Part shown: one piece after another, positions 1 through 6,344 of the stretch
Layout: every line of letters begins with the position of its first letter
Numbering within the stretch: the stretch's first letter is position 1
Assembly (NCBI RefSeq): GCF_040393045.1
Contig: NZ_JBEBUX010000155.1
Coordinates: forward strand, 1-9,409
Direction: 5' to 3'
DNA: 9,409 bases
Source: Pollutimonas bauzanensis_A
GTDB taxonomy: Bacteria; Pseudomonadota; Gammaproteobacteria; Burkholderiales; Burkholderiaceae_B
Made by a program: the position numbers and the translations under genes
Notes under the pieces: generated by a model
What the model was told of the DNA's origin: nothing
The model's database searches: none
What the model saw: only the letters and a program-made list of their open reading frames with translations

Positions 1-66
1 CCCCTCCCAGGATCTGGCACGCGTATCAAGAAAAATGCAAATACTAAGACCCTGACCCGCGCCCCA

Positions 67-1158
67 TCAAGTCCTGGTTTCGAAAAACCGCGCCAGCCGC
101 GCAGGCAGCCATCCTATGTGCCCCGGAAACCCGCCGGTAACAAACCCTACATGCCCACCCTCGGCAGGCTGATGCAGCGTCACCATCGACGAGCAGTCGT
201 GCGAACCCGGCAGCGATGGCTCGGGGATGAAAGGGTCATTCCTGGCATTGAGCACCAGCGTTGGTACCGCAATGGTTTTCAGATGGGGCTTGCTTGACGC
301 CCTCGTCCAGTAATCGAGCGCATTCTTGTATCCATGCATTGGAGCCGTGTACAAATCGTCGAACTCACGCAGGCTTTTAACCTGCGAAAGCCGCAAGGCA
401 TCGATATTTCCTGGAAAACGCTTGGCTTTTTCCAGGATCTTGACCTTCATGGTCTTCAGGAAATTACGTGAATACAGGTGCTTGCCCAGCCAGGTTTCGG
501 AAAGGCAACTGCCGCAGGCGACCAGGTCCATGGGAACCGAGACGGCGGCACAGGCCGACAGCCACGACATGGCCTCGCCTTGCTCGCCGATATGCTTGAG
601 CATTGCGTTGCCGCCAAGGGAGACCCCCGTGGCGTGCCAGCGGGCGTTGGGCAAGCGTTGCCGTACTGTATCGAGAATGAATCCGATGTCGTCGGAATCG
701 CCAGAATAATAGGCGCGAGCCATGCGATTGGGGAAGCCAGAGCAACTGCGGAAGTGGGCAATGACTACGATCCAGCCGCGAGCGCGGAAATGCTGCGTGA
801 TTGCTTGTGAGTAATGACTGTGGCTGCTGCCCTCGAGCCCATGGAAGAGCACCAGTGCCGGATTGTCGGCGGTGCCGGGCAGGGTGGCCCAGTCGTCGTC
901 CTGCATCCAGCGCCGCGCCGCAGTCTTGGCGAGGCGGCTGTCGGGTCGCGACGTCGCACCATTGGCCAGCTTGTCGGAAAAGAGACCAGGGCCTGCCCAG
1001 TCCAGATCCAGGAAATCGCCATCGGGAGTGTTAATCCGTTCACGCACAAAGGATATATGGTGGTAGCGTGCGGCGAGCGCGCCATATAGCGTTTGCAGGT
1101 GGCCGCCGGGTAGCCAGGCGGGGGTTGGGCAGGAAGAGGTATCAATCTGCGCTGTCAC
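67..1158 (-). CDS. YheT-family alpha/beta-fold hydrolase
   Basis: A 363-residue cytoplasmic serine hydrolase of the YheT/UPF0017 group, whose members act on small esters or lipids; the substrate cannot be read from sequence. Seen directly: the family N-terminal signature WLPGGHLQT (residues 15-23), HGLEGSSHSHY (106-116) as the oxyanion-side loop, the nucleophile elbow GVSLGG with Ser180, Asp308 in NARNDPF, and His336 in EGGHVGF, which completes a Ser-Asp-His triad. The start is a GTG supported by GAAGG about 8 bases upstream. Residues about 57-97 form a charged, low-conservation insert before the core strand ALVLFHG, which makes the protein longer at this point than I remember for enteric YheT. 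The gene lies 130 bp downstream of the zinc-finger gene on the same strand and may be co-transcribed. No signal peptide is seen. The family call is firm; the substrate is unknown. Confidence 0.9.
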   Translation of the reverse strand: MTAQIDTSSCPTPAWLPGGHLQTLYGALAARYHHISFVRERINTPDGDFLDLDWAGPGLFSDKLANGATSRPDSRLAKTAARRWMQDDDWATLPGTADNPALVLFHGLEGSSHSHYSQAITQHFRARGWIVVIAHFRSCSGFPNRMARAYYSGDSDDIGFILDTVRQRLPNARWHATGVSLGGNAMLKHIGEQGEAMSWLSACAAVSVPMDLVACGSCLSETWLGKHLYSRNFLKTMKVKILEKAKRFPGNIDALRLSQVKSLREFDDLYTAPMHGYKNALDYWTRASSKPHLKTIAVPTLVLNARNDPFIPEPSLPGSHDCSSMVTLHQPAEGGHVGFVTGGFPGHIGWLPARLARFFETRT

Positions 1159-1288
1159 GGCCCGCCTTCAATGCAAAATACCCTGACGCTTCATGGAGCG
1201 CCGGTTCAGCTTTTTGTAGAGTAGTAAACATAAACAAACCGTGTGTTATGCATCGCATTGCTGTGGGCAGGCCGCGATAATGCGCCAA

Positions 1289-1501
1289 TTAATGCCCGTG
1301 GATTTTTTCACCTTCTTTTAGCTCGTACGCAGCGCCGCAGTAGGGACAAAGCGATTTTCCGGTTTGGACGATTTCGATATAGACCCGAGGGTGCATATTC
1401 CATAAAGGCGTGCCGGGTCGTGGGCAAAAAACAGGCAGGTCCTTGGCTTCGACGTATATGGTCTGGTCTTTGGGGATTGCGGATTTTGGGGTGCTGCTCA
1501 T
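1289..1501 (-). CDS. Small CHCC-type zinc-finger domain protein
   Basis: A 70-residue protein of the bacterial zinc-finger (zf-CHCC) family, related to the zinc-binding domain of the NDUFS6 subunit of respiratory complex I. The putative metal ligands are visible as Cys26, His37, Cys52 and Cys55, the last two in CPYCGAAY. The C-terminus is charged and ends HGH. Its precise role in bacteria is not established; by analogy it may bind zinc as a small accessory or regulatory protein. The ATG start is supported by a GAGG Shine-Dalgarno (about 1508-1511) roughly 7 bases upstream. It is divergent from azlC across about 100 bp and may head a two-gene unit with the hydrolase downstream. Length and ligand spacing match the family as I know it. 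No truncation is seen. Confidence 0.85.
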   Translation of the reverse strand: MSSTPKSAIPKDQTIYVEAKDLPVFCPRPGTPLWNMHPRVYIEIVQTGKSLCPYCGAAYELKEGEKIHGH

Positions 1502-1525
1502 GGTGGATCCTCAAAATAAGGGGTC

Positions 1526-1550
1526 TGGTACAACCGGGTCGATTGTACCA
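1526..1550. promoter_or_regulatory. Inverted repeat in divergent promoter region (candidate operator)
   Basis: The arms TGGTACAA (1526-1533) and TTGTACCA (1543-1550) are perfect inverted repeats around a 9-base spacer, in the intergenic space between the zinc-finger gene and azlC. The right arm contains the reverse complement of TACAAT (1542-1547), a good -10 for leftward transcription. A second TACAAT lies on the plus strand at 1564-1569 and could serve azlC. The symmetry suggests a dimeric regulator acting on both genes, but the regulator is unknown. Confidence 0.45.
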
Positions 1551-1569
1551 AGGGCTGCGGCCTTACAAT
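1542..1569. promoter_or_regulatory. Candidate overlapping divergent promoters
   Basis: ATTGTA at 1542-1547 reads TACAAT on the minus strand and TACAAT at 1564-1569 reads on the plus strand, so the two -10-like boxes face outward 16 bases apart. Each has a TTG-containing hexamer lying within the other's box (TTGTAC for plus, TTGTAA for minus), but the -35/-10 spacing is only 15, shorter than optimal. This is a weak prediction from motif matching alone. Confidence 0.3.
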
Positions 1570-1604
1570 AATCACTTTTTGAAAAGCTGCATAAGGCGCG
1601 CGCG

Positions 1605-2351
1605 GTGGCAAATACCCATTTTTTTTCGTCTTGGCGGGGCTCCCCGAACAGGCGGACTTTCCTTTCAGGATCCCGGGATGCTATGCCGGCGCTCGTGGCT
1701 ACTGGCACTTGGGGGTTCGTCACGGGCATTGCCCTGGTCAAGTCTGGCTTGACTGAAACTATGGCGGCGCTGATGACGCTGATGGTGTATGCCGGCTCAG
1801 CGCAATTGACATCGTTGCCGCTCATCGAGTCCTCTGCGCCGCTGTGGCTGATTTTCGCTGCCGGTATGGTTGTCAACATCCGTTTTGTTATTTTCGGCGC
1901 GGCTTTGCATCCTTTTTTCCGGCATATGCCGTGGGTCAAGCGCATGGGGCTGGGCTTTTTTTCCACTGATATCTCCTTTGTGCTATTCATGGGGCGCTAT
2001 GGCGATAGCCAGGAAAAAGGCAGTACTGAACAGCTGTGGTATTTCCTGGGCATCATCATCCCGTGCTGGTTCACGTGGAATACCTGTTCCATGCTGGGTA
2101 TTTACCTGGGTGGCTTCGTGCCGGGTTCCTGGTCGCTGGAGTTCGCAGCCGTATTGGCATTAATGGCCATTATCGTGCCCTTGGTTAAGACCAAGCCCAT
2201 GGCAATGTGCTTGTTGGTGGCCGGCGCCATAGCGTGGGTGGGGCAACCTTTGCCCTTACGCCTCGGGCTGGCCGCCGCGGTTGTGGGGGGAGTGATCGCC
2301 GGGGTGGTCGCCGAGAAACTGCAGCACAAGGGGAGGCGTCATGACCGGTGA
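1605..2351 (+). CDS. azlC: AzlC-family branched-chain amino acid exporter, large subunit
   Basis: A 248-residue polytopic inner-membrane protein of the AzlC family, the large component of the two-protein AzlCD (BrnFE-like) exporter that removes branched-chain amino acids and sometimes methionine or toxic analogues from the cytoplasm. Seen directly: the family N-terminal pattern FLSGSRDAMP (19-28) followed by a hydrophobic segment, the YAGSAQ motif (62-67), a second helix with the NIR signature (91-93), D122 in FFSTDISFVLF, and three further hydrophobic stretches between about 145 and 235. The start is GTG at 1605 with AAGG about 8 bases upstream; the ATG at 1680 would remove the conserved FLSGSRD region, so the upstream start is preferred. 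It overlaps azlD by 11 bp, indicating translational coupling. The substrate is inferred from the family only. Confidence 0.9.
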   Translation: MANTHFFSSWRGSPNRRTFLSGSRDAMPALVATGTWGFVTGIALVKSGLTETMAALMTLMVYAGSAQLTSLPLIESSAPLWLIFAAGMVVNIRFVIFGAALHPFFRHMPWVKRMGLGFFSTDISFVLFMGRYGDSQEKGSTEQLWYFLGIIIPCWFTWNTCSMLGIYLGGFVPGSWSLEFAAVLALMAIIVPLVKTKPMAMCLLVAGAIAWVGQPLPLRLGLAAAVVGGVIAGVVAEKLQHKGRRHDR

Positions 2352-2688
2352 CCTGGATTACGACCTTTATATTCTCGGCGCAATCGTATTCTTGGCGCTG
2401 TGCAGTTTCTTGACACGCGCCGGATATTTTTTGTTCGGCGACCATATTCCTCTTTCCGACTCAGTGCGCAGGGCCTTGCGCTATGCGCCCACGGCGGCGC
2501 TGATAGGCATTGTGGTGCCTGAATTATTACCCTGGAAGGCCGGCGTCGGGCCCGTATTCGATATCAAGGTGCTGGCTGCCCTGGTGGCGGTGCTACTGTA
2601 TTGGCGCACGCGCAGCAGTCTGCTCGTTATCGTGGGCGGCATGGTTGCCTATTGGATTTTGAGAGCCTTGTCGCACTGGATATCCTGA
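2341..2688 (+). CDS. azlD: AzlD-family small subunit of amino acid exporter
   Basis: A 115-residue membrane protein of the AzlD family, the obligate small partner of AzlC. It has four hydrophobic segments (about residues 9-30, 50-62, 72-87 and 92-110) and the family-typical run RRALRYAPTAALIGIVVPELL (about 43-63), with the conserved proline and alanine-rich helix start. The ATG lies inside the end of azlC, and GGGGAGG at 2330-2336 is a strong ribosome-binding site within the azlC coding sequence, so the two subunits are probably made in fixed ratio. The length is normal for the family. No transporter-specific regulator gene (such as an Lrp/AsnC-type gene) sits beside the pair in this window. 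No clear terminator follows the stop codon. Confidence 0.9.
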   Translation: MTGDLDYDLYILGAIVFLALCSFLTRAGYFLFGDHIPLSDSVRRALRYAPTAALIGIVVPELLPWKAGVGPVFDIKVLAALVAVLLYWRTRSSLLVIVGGMVAYWILRALSHWIS

Positions 2689-2767
2689 CCGTGTTGGTAA
2701 CAAAGCGTATGCTTTTAACGACACTAAGAGACTTTTATGGCGATGCATGGCCGCCAAACTGCGTCAA

Positions 2768-2798
2768 TTGCAGATCCTTGCCCGCGCTGCGTTAAAAT
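2768..2798 (+). promoter_or_regulatory. Candidate promoter for the DEAD-box helicase gene
   Basis: TTGCAG (2768-2773) and TAAAAT (2793-2798) resemble sigma-70 -35 and -10 boxes, separated by 19 bases, which is longer than ideal. Transcription would start near 2805, about 50 bases before the preferred ATG. The call is motif-based and weak. Confidence 0.3.
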
Positions 2799-2856
2799 AC
2801 CTGGGTTATAAAAGCTTCACGTGGGGTACTCCTGCGTCTGGCGTAAACCACTTTCA

Positions 2857-4239
2857 ATGACAGAAACTACAAACACACACATCGATACCCCAGCCGCCAC
2901 CTTTTCCGATTTCGGCTTGCATCCCAGCATTCTCTTGGCGGTCGCCGCAACCGGATACACCACTCCTACGCCCATCCAGGCTCAAGCCATGCCAATCGTC
3001 ATGGATGGCCGCGATGTCATGGGGGCGGCGCAAACCGGCACAGGAAAAACCGCGGCGTTTACCTTGCCCATCTTGCATCGCTTGATGCAGTTCGCCAATA
3101 CCAGCGCTTCGCCGGCACGGCATCCTGTGCGCGCCCTGATCCTGACGCCCACCCGTGAGCTGGCTGATCAGGTGTCCGATAGTGTCATCGAATATAGCAA
3201 GTCGACGCCATTGCGTTCGACCGTGGTTTTTGGCGGCGTCGATATCGGCCCTCAACGCGAAGCCTTGCGCCGCGGTTGCGAGGTCTTGATTGCCACGCCC
3301 GGACGCTTGCTGGATCACGTAGAACAAAAGAACGTCAACTTGAGTCAGGTAGGCATTCTGGTGCTCGACGAGGCAGACCGTATGCTGGACATGGGCTTCT
3401 TGCCCGATCTTGACCGCATCATGCGTTTGTTGCCGGCTAAACGGCAAGGCCTGCTTTTTTCAGCGACCTTCAGCAACGAAATTCGCAAGCTGGGCCGCAC
3501 TTATTTGAATAACCCTGCTGAAATTGAAGTCGCGGCTCGCAATGCCACGGCGGAAAACGTGACGCAAATCGCCTATGCGATGCCAGGCAGCGAAAAGCGC
3601 GCCGCGGTTGTCCATCTGGTCAAGTCGCGCGGTTTTAATCAGGTCATTGTTTTTTCCAATACCAAGATCGGCACTAGCCGTTTGGCTCGCGAATTGGCCC
3701 GTGACGGCATCAAGGCAGAGTCCATCCATGGCGACAAAAGCCAGCTTGATCGGATGAAAGCTTTGGAAGCTTTTAAAGCCGGCGAACTCGAAGTGCTGGT
3801 CGCTACTGATGTCGCGGCCCGAGGCCTGGATGTGGCAGGTGTGCCTTGCGTCATCAATTACGACCTTCCCTATAACGCCGAAGATTACGTGCACCGTATC
3901 GGTCGTACCGGGCGGGCCGGTGCATCGGGCGAGGCAATCGCCTTTTTCGCTCCGGAAGAGGAACGGTTCCTGCTTGATATCGAAAAGCTCATCAAGTTCA
4001 AAATACCGCGCGGCCAATTGAGTGTGCCCGCACCGGTTCGGCCTGTTTCTTCGGCCACTGGCCGTGGCGAACGCCGGCCTTACTCGTCGTCAGGCGCAAA
4101 GTCCAGCAAGCCCGTTGATGACTTCTTCTACAAGCCATACGTGCCATCGGCCTCCAGCAGCATTCCTGAAGCCGCCAAGACCAGCTCGGCCAACACAAAT
4201 AAAAAATCAGTGGGCGTGCTACTGGGCGGCAGGCACTAG
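2857..4239 (+). CDS. rhlE: DEAD-box ATP-dependent RNA helicase, RhlE type
   Basis: A 460-residue cytoplasmic RNA helicase that uses ATP to unwind short RNA duplexes; RhlE-type enzymes take part in ribosome maturation and mRNA turnover. All core motifs are present: the Q motif region (FSDFGLHP to PTPIQ, 16-41), motif I AQTGTGKT (58-65), PTREL (98-102), TPGR (147-150), DEAD (171-174), SAT (202-204), VIVFSNTK (263-270), VATDVAARGLD (315-325) and HRIGRTGR (346-353). After about residue 390 comes a 70-residue low-complexity tail rich in Ser, Pro, Lys and Arg that ends VGVLLGGRH, as in many RhlE proteins. I chose ATG 2857; an in-frame GTG at 2821 would add 12 unconserved residues, and neither start has a good Shine-Dalgarno. 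The 3' end overlaps the convergent thioredoxin-like gene by 21 bp. The helicase call is firm; the RhlE subtype is likely. Confidence 0.93.
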   Translation: MTETTNTHIDTPAATFSDFGLHPSILLAVAATGYTTPTPIQAQAMPIVMDGRDVMGAAQTGTGKTAAFTLPILHRLMQFANTSASPARHPVRALILTPTRELADQVSDSVIEYSKSTPLRSTVVFGGVDIGPQREALRRGCEVLIATPGRLLDHVEQKNVNLSQVGILVLDEADRMLDMGFLPDLDRIMRLLPAKRQGLLFSATFSNEIRKLGRTYLNNPAEIEVAARNATAENVTQIAYAMPGSEKRAAVVHLVKSRGFNQVIVFSNTKIGTSRLARELARDGIKAESIHGDKSQLDRMKALEAFKAGELEVLVATDVAARGLDVAGVPCVINYDLPYNAEDYVHRIGRTGRAGASGEAIAFFAPEEERFLLDIEKLIKFKIPRGQLSVPAPVRPVSSATGRGERRPYSSSGAKSSKPVDDFFYKPYVPSASSSIPEAAKTSSANTNKKSVGVLLGGRH

Positions 4240-4608
4240 CAGCGTTTGAAGCAATGCCGGCCCATTATCGATAATGGGCGTGGCGCTGTCTATATGGCTT
4301 AACAAGCGGTCAAGATGGCCGATATGCGGCAGCATAGTGCCATAGAAGAGATTCCCGCTGGCATTTTGCACAAGTAGGGTCGGGAAGTTCTCGACATCTT
4401 CGTCGTCCAGCAGTTCGGGGTTTTCTTCGATATCTATCCACACGAAGGTATGCTGCGGCCATTTCTCGGCCAGGGACTTGTAGTCTGGCCGGTATTTTTC
4501 ACATGTATCGCACCATGCGGCACAATAGCAGGCAATGACCAGCCCCGCATTTTTTTTCAGGCGGGTGTGTAGCGCAAGCGCATCATGTTGGGGATCAAAC
4601 ACTGACAT
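4219..4608 (-). CDS. Thioredoxin-family protein
   Basis: A 129-residue single-domain thioredoxin-fold protein, probably a cytoplasmic thiol-disulfide reductase or thiol-based chaperone. The active site is WCDTC (32-36), with Cys33 and Cys36 in a CxxC arrangement and Asp-Thr between the cysteines instead of the Gly-Pro of thioredoxin 1. The cis-proline loop is FPT (75-77), and the WIDIEENPEL stretch (57-66) is the usual beta-strand preceding it. Two further cysteines, Cys27 and Cys29, sit just before the active site, which is unusual for plain thioredoxin. No signal peptide or membrane anchor is seen. The last residues (VPAAQ) are encoded opposite the end of the helicase gene. No clear Shine-Dalgarno precedes the ATG. 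The redox partner is unknown. Confidence 0.85.
   Translation of the reverse strand: MSVFDPQHDALALHTRLKKNAGLVIACYCAAWCDTCEKYRPDYKSLAEKWPQHTFVWIDIEENPELLDDEDVENFPTLLVQNASGNLFYGTMLPHIGHLDRLLSHIDSATPIIDNGPALLQTLLVPAAQ
4261..4278. repeat. Perfect 18-bp palindrome near the convergent gene ends
   Basis: CCCATTATCGATAATGGG is perfectly self-complementary and begins 21 bases after the helicase stop codon, inside the C-terminal coding region of the thioredoxin-like gene, where it encodes the run around PIIDNG. In RNA from either strand it can fold into a hairpin, but no T-run follows, so it is not a standard terminator. A protein-binding site or mRNA 3'-end stabiliser are alternatives, and chance is possible. 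Confidence 0.5.
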
Positions 4609-4630
4609 AGAGACAAATGGTATCCGGTTT

Positions 4631-4643
4631 GACTATGATAGTC
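4631..4643. promoter_or_regulatory. Palindrome in the thioredoxin/EI24 divergent promoter region
   Basis: GACTATGATAGTC is a perfect 6-bp inverted repeat around a central G in the 60-bp gap between two divergent genes. On the minus strand it contains TATCAT, a five-of-six match to a -10 box for the thioredoxin-like gene. On the plus strand TTGACT (4629-4634) overlaps its left arm as a possible -35 for the EI24 gene, though no well-spaced -10 follows. It is a candidate shared operator or promoter element. Confidence 0.35.
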
Positions 4644-4668
4644 GTGTCTTTAATTTAAAACTTCCGTA

Positions 4669-5484
4669 ATGAACGATACTAATCTGGTAGTTCGTCCGGT
4701 GCCGCCCGCAGTTGGTGGCATGGCATCCGTGGGCGTAGCGTTCAAGCGGGCGCTGGTGTCGCAGTGCCATCCCAAAATGTTGGCGGCGCTGTTTCTGCCC
4801 TTTATCATAGCCTTGCTTGGCGCCATTATATTGCTTTGGGCATTCTGGACGCCGCTGACGGCATGGCTGAACACCGAGGCGTCCAATTGGGCCATCGTCG
4901 ACCAGGTCGACCAGTGGATGTTGGCCATAGGCCTATTCTCCATCAAGCTTTATTTGATTCCGTTGCTTGCCGTGGTAATTTTGCTGCCCATATCGGGCAT
5001 CCTGGGCCTGATCATAGCGGCCATTTTCGTTATGCCGATTGTGCTGCGCCATATTGAAAAGCGCGATTATCCAGGACTTTCACGGCAGGGACAATACAGT
5101 ACCGCCGTAGGCGCATGGAATGCCTGTTGGGTGGGCTCGCTTTTTGTGCTGGGGTGGCTGGTCACCATGCCGTTGTGGCTGATACCGCCTTTCCCTGTGC
5201 TCTTGCCTATATTCTGGTGGGCATTTGCTTTCACCCGCATGCTAAGGGTCGACGCGATCATCGAGCATGGCAGCGCCCAGGAACGGCGCTGGTTGTGGCG
5301 ACGGCATAACCGTCAATTATGGCTGATCGGCTTGTGCCTGTCGCTGATAAACCTTTTCCCTCCCGCCTGGCTGGTCTTGCCGGTGTTTTCGGCGCTGGTG
5401 TTCGCACATTTCAGCCTTGAAGCGCTGCGGCAGCTACGTGCACAAACCGTCATTGATGTTGAACCAGTAAAAGCAAGGCCATGA
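4669..5484 (+). CDS. EI24-domain integral membrane protein
   Basis: A 271-residue inner-membrane protein of the EI24 (CysZ-like) superfamily. Seen directly: a short soluble N-terminus with FKRALVSQCHPKML (25-38), typical of the entry into this domain, then hydrophobic blocks at about 38-60, 86-125, 151-186 and 216-250, the first three separated by polar loops. The loop HIEKRDYPGLSRQG (128-141) and the RRHNRQLWLIGL region (211-222) also fit the family. CysZ members are sulfate permeases, but the Burkholderiales EI24 proteins have no demonstrated substrate, so I do not assign one. The gene ends in an ATGA overlap with the MoCF-domain gene, so the two are translated together. The start at 4669 lacks a convincing Shine-Dalgarno; ATG 4720 is an alternative that would shorten the N-terminus by 17 residues. 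Confidence 0.82.
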   Translation: MNDTNLVVRPVPPAVGGMASVGVAFKRALVSQCHPKMLAALFLPFIIALLGAIILLWAFWTPLTAWLNTEASNWAIVDQVDQWMLAIGLFSIKLYLIPLLAVVILLPISGILGLIIAAIFVMPIVLRHIEKRDYPGLSRQGQYSTAVGAWNACWVGSLFVLGWLVTMPLWLIPPFPVLLPIFWWAFAFTRMLRVDAIIEHGSAQERRWLWRRHNRQLWLIGLCLSLINLFPPAWLVLPVFSALVFAHFSLEALRQLRAQTVIDVEPVKARP

Positions 5485-6293
5485 TTATGCAAACCACAGC
5501 GATTCCCAAAGTAAGGCTGATCATCATAGGCGATGAAATTCTTTCCGGCCGACGTCAGGACAAGCATTTTTCCAAGTTGATCGAGCTGCTCTCCCAGCGC
5601 GGCATGCAACTGTCAGGCGCCGAATTCATATCGGACGAGCGTGACGTCATTGCGGCAACGCTGGCGCGAAGTTTTGCCACGCAGGATATCGTATTTTGTT
5701 GTGGGGGAATCGGCGCTACGCCTGATGACCAAACCCGCCAAGCCGCGGCCCAGGCGCTGGGCGTCGAATTGTTTTTACACCCCGAGGCTGAACGATTGAT
5801 CGCCGAACGTTGTGCAGACAATGAACGCCGTGGGCAGGGCAGCGGCGACATGTCGTTGCCGGAAAATCAGCAGCGCTTGCAAATGGGGGTATTCCCGGTT
5901 GGCGCCGATATCGTGCCGAATGCCTACAACAAGATTCCGGGCTTCTATATCCAGAACCATACTTTTATGCCTGGCTTTCCTGTCATGGCCTGGCCCATGA
6001 TGGAATGGACACTCGATACCCGATATCGCGCATTTCATCATAATATCACCCGGGTAGAGCATTCCTTCCTGGCTTTCAAACTTCCCGAGTCCCGCATTAC
6101 ACCGGCTCTGGAAGAACTCGAAAAAAAGTGGCCCGGCGTCAAGGCTTTCAGTCTGCCCAGCATGGGGGAAACCGGCCACCCTCACATCGATTTGGGCGTC
6201 AAGGGCGAGCCCGAGGCGGCAGCAGAGGCCCTGGCGTATTTGCGTGCTGAAGTCGTAAGGGTGGGCGGCCAGTTGATTCCGCCGCAAAAATAA
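5481..6293 (+). CDS. MoCF/CinA-N-like molybdopterin-binding domain protein
   Basis: A 270-residue cytoplasmic protein with one molybdopterin-binding (MoaB/Mog-type, PF00994) domain, resembling the N-terminal half of CinA without the C-terminal nicotinamide-nucleotide deamidase domain. The motifs seen are IIIGDEILSGRRQD (14-27), which includes the conserved G-D-E-I-L-G pattern, and CCGGIGATPDDQT (73-85), matching the family's GG-G-T-DD-T loop. The region after about residue 170 continues with a CinA-like second subdomain (PGFPVMAWPMME and later LPSMGETGHPHIDLGVKG). Annotation pipelines often name such proteins competence/damage-inducible protein A, but a competence role is not implied. The start ATG overlaps the EI24 stop codon, with AAGG a few bases upstream; ATG 5487 is a close alternative. 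The stop region carries a tandem 18-bp duplication. Confidence 0.87.
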   Translation: MIMQTTAIPKVRLIIIGDEILSGRRQDKHFSKLIELLSQRGMQLSGAEFISDERDVIAATLARSFATQDIVFCCGGIGATPDDQTRQAAAQALGVELFLHPEAERLIAERCADNERRGQGSGDMSLPENQQRLQMGVFPVGADIVPNAYNKIPGFYIQNHTFMPGFPVMAWPMMEWTLDTRYRAFHHNITRVEHSFLAFKLPESRITPALEELEKKWPGVKAFSLPSMGETGHPHIDLGVKGEPEAAAEALAYLRAEVVRVGGQLIPPQK

Positions 6294-6311
6294 CTCCTGC
6301 CGCAAAAATAA
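6281..6311 (+). repeat. Tandem duplication that repeats the stop codon
   Basis: GCCGCAAAAATAA occurs at 6281-6293 and again at 6299-6311, an exact 13-base repeat with an 18-base period. The first copy contains the MoCF gene stop TAA. Because 18 is a multiple of three, the second TAA is in the same frame, so readthrough would add only six residues (the stop-codon residue plus LLPQK). It looks like a small replication-slippage duplication. Confidence 0.75.
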
Positions 6312-6314
6312 TGC

Positions 6315-6344
6315 TTGCGTGAAAGATGGTTTATTTCATATTAT
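6315..6344 (+). promoter_or_regulatory. Candidate iclR promoter
   Basis: TTGCGT (6315-6320) and TATTAT (6339-6344) resemble -35 and -10 boxes at 18-base spacing. A transcript would start near 6351, giving a leader of about 24 bases before the ATG at 6375. The -10 lies inside the palindrome at 6333-6349, which suits repression by a bound protein. Confidence 0.4.

Noticed and set aside
1..66. Sequence left of the hydrolase stop codon
   Set aside because: It is too short to interpret; no gene end, terminator stem or RNA feature could be identified.
326..1089. Several plus-strand open frames opposite the hydrolase gene
   Set aside because: They lie antisense to a clearly conserved protein, have no recognisable domain, and arise from the high-GC codon pattern of the real gene.
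1159..1288. Possible separate promoter for the hydrolase gene on the minus strand
   Set aside because: TTG- and TAC-containing boxes exist, but none has acceptable -35/-10 spacing, so I did not list one.
1511..1990. A 159-residue minus-strand open frame overlapping the start of azlC
   Set aside because: It is antisense to the conserved AzlC core and shows no family features; azlC explains the region.
2854..4017. Long minus-strand open frames (197 and 185 residues) across the helicase gene
   Set aside because: They mirror the helicase codons in the opposite strand and have no independent domain or ribosome-binding site; all helicase motifs are intact on the plus strand.
5775..6305. A 176-residue minus-strand open frame opposite the MoCF gene
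   Set aside because: It is a shadow frame; the plus-strand protein has the conserved MoCF motifs.
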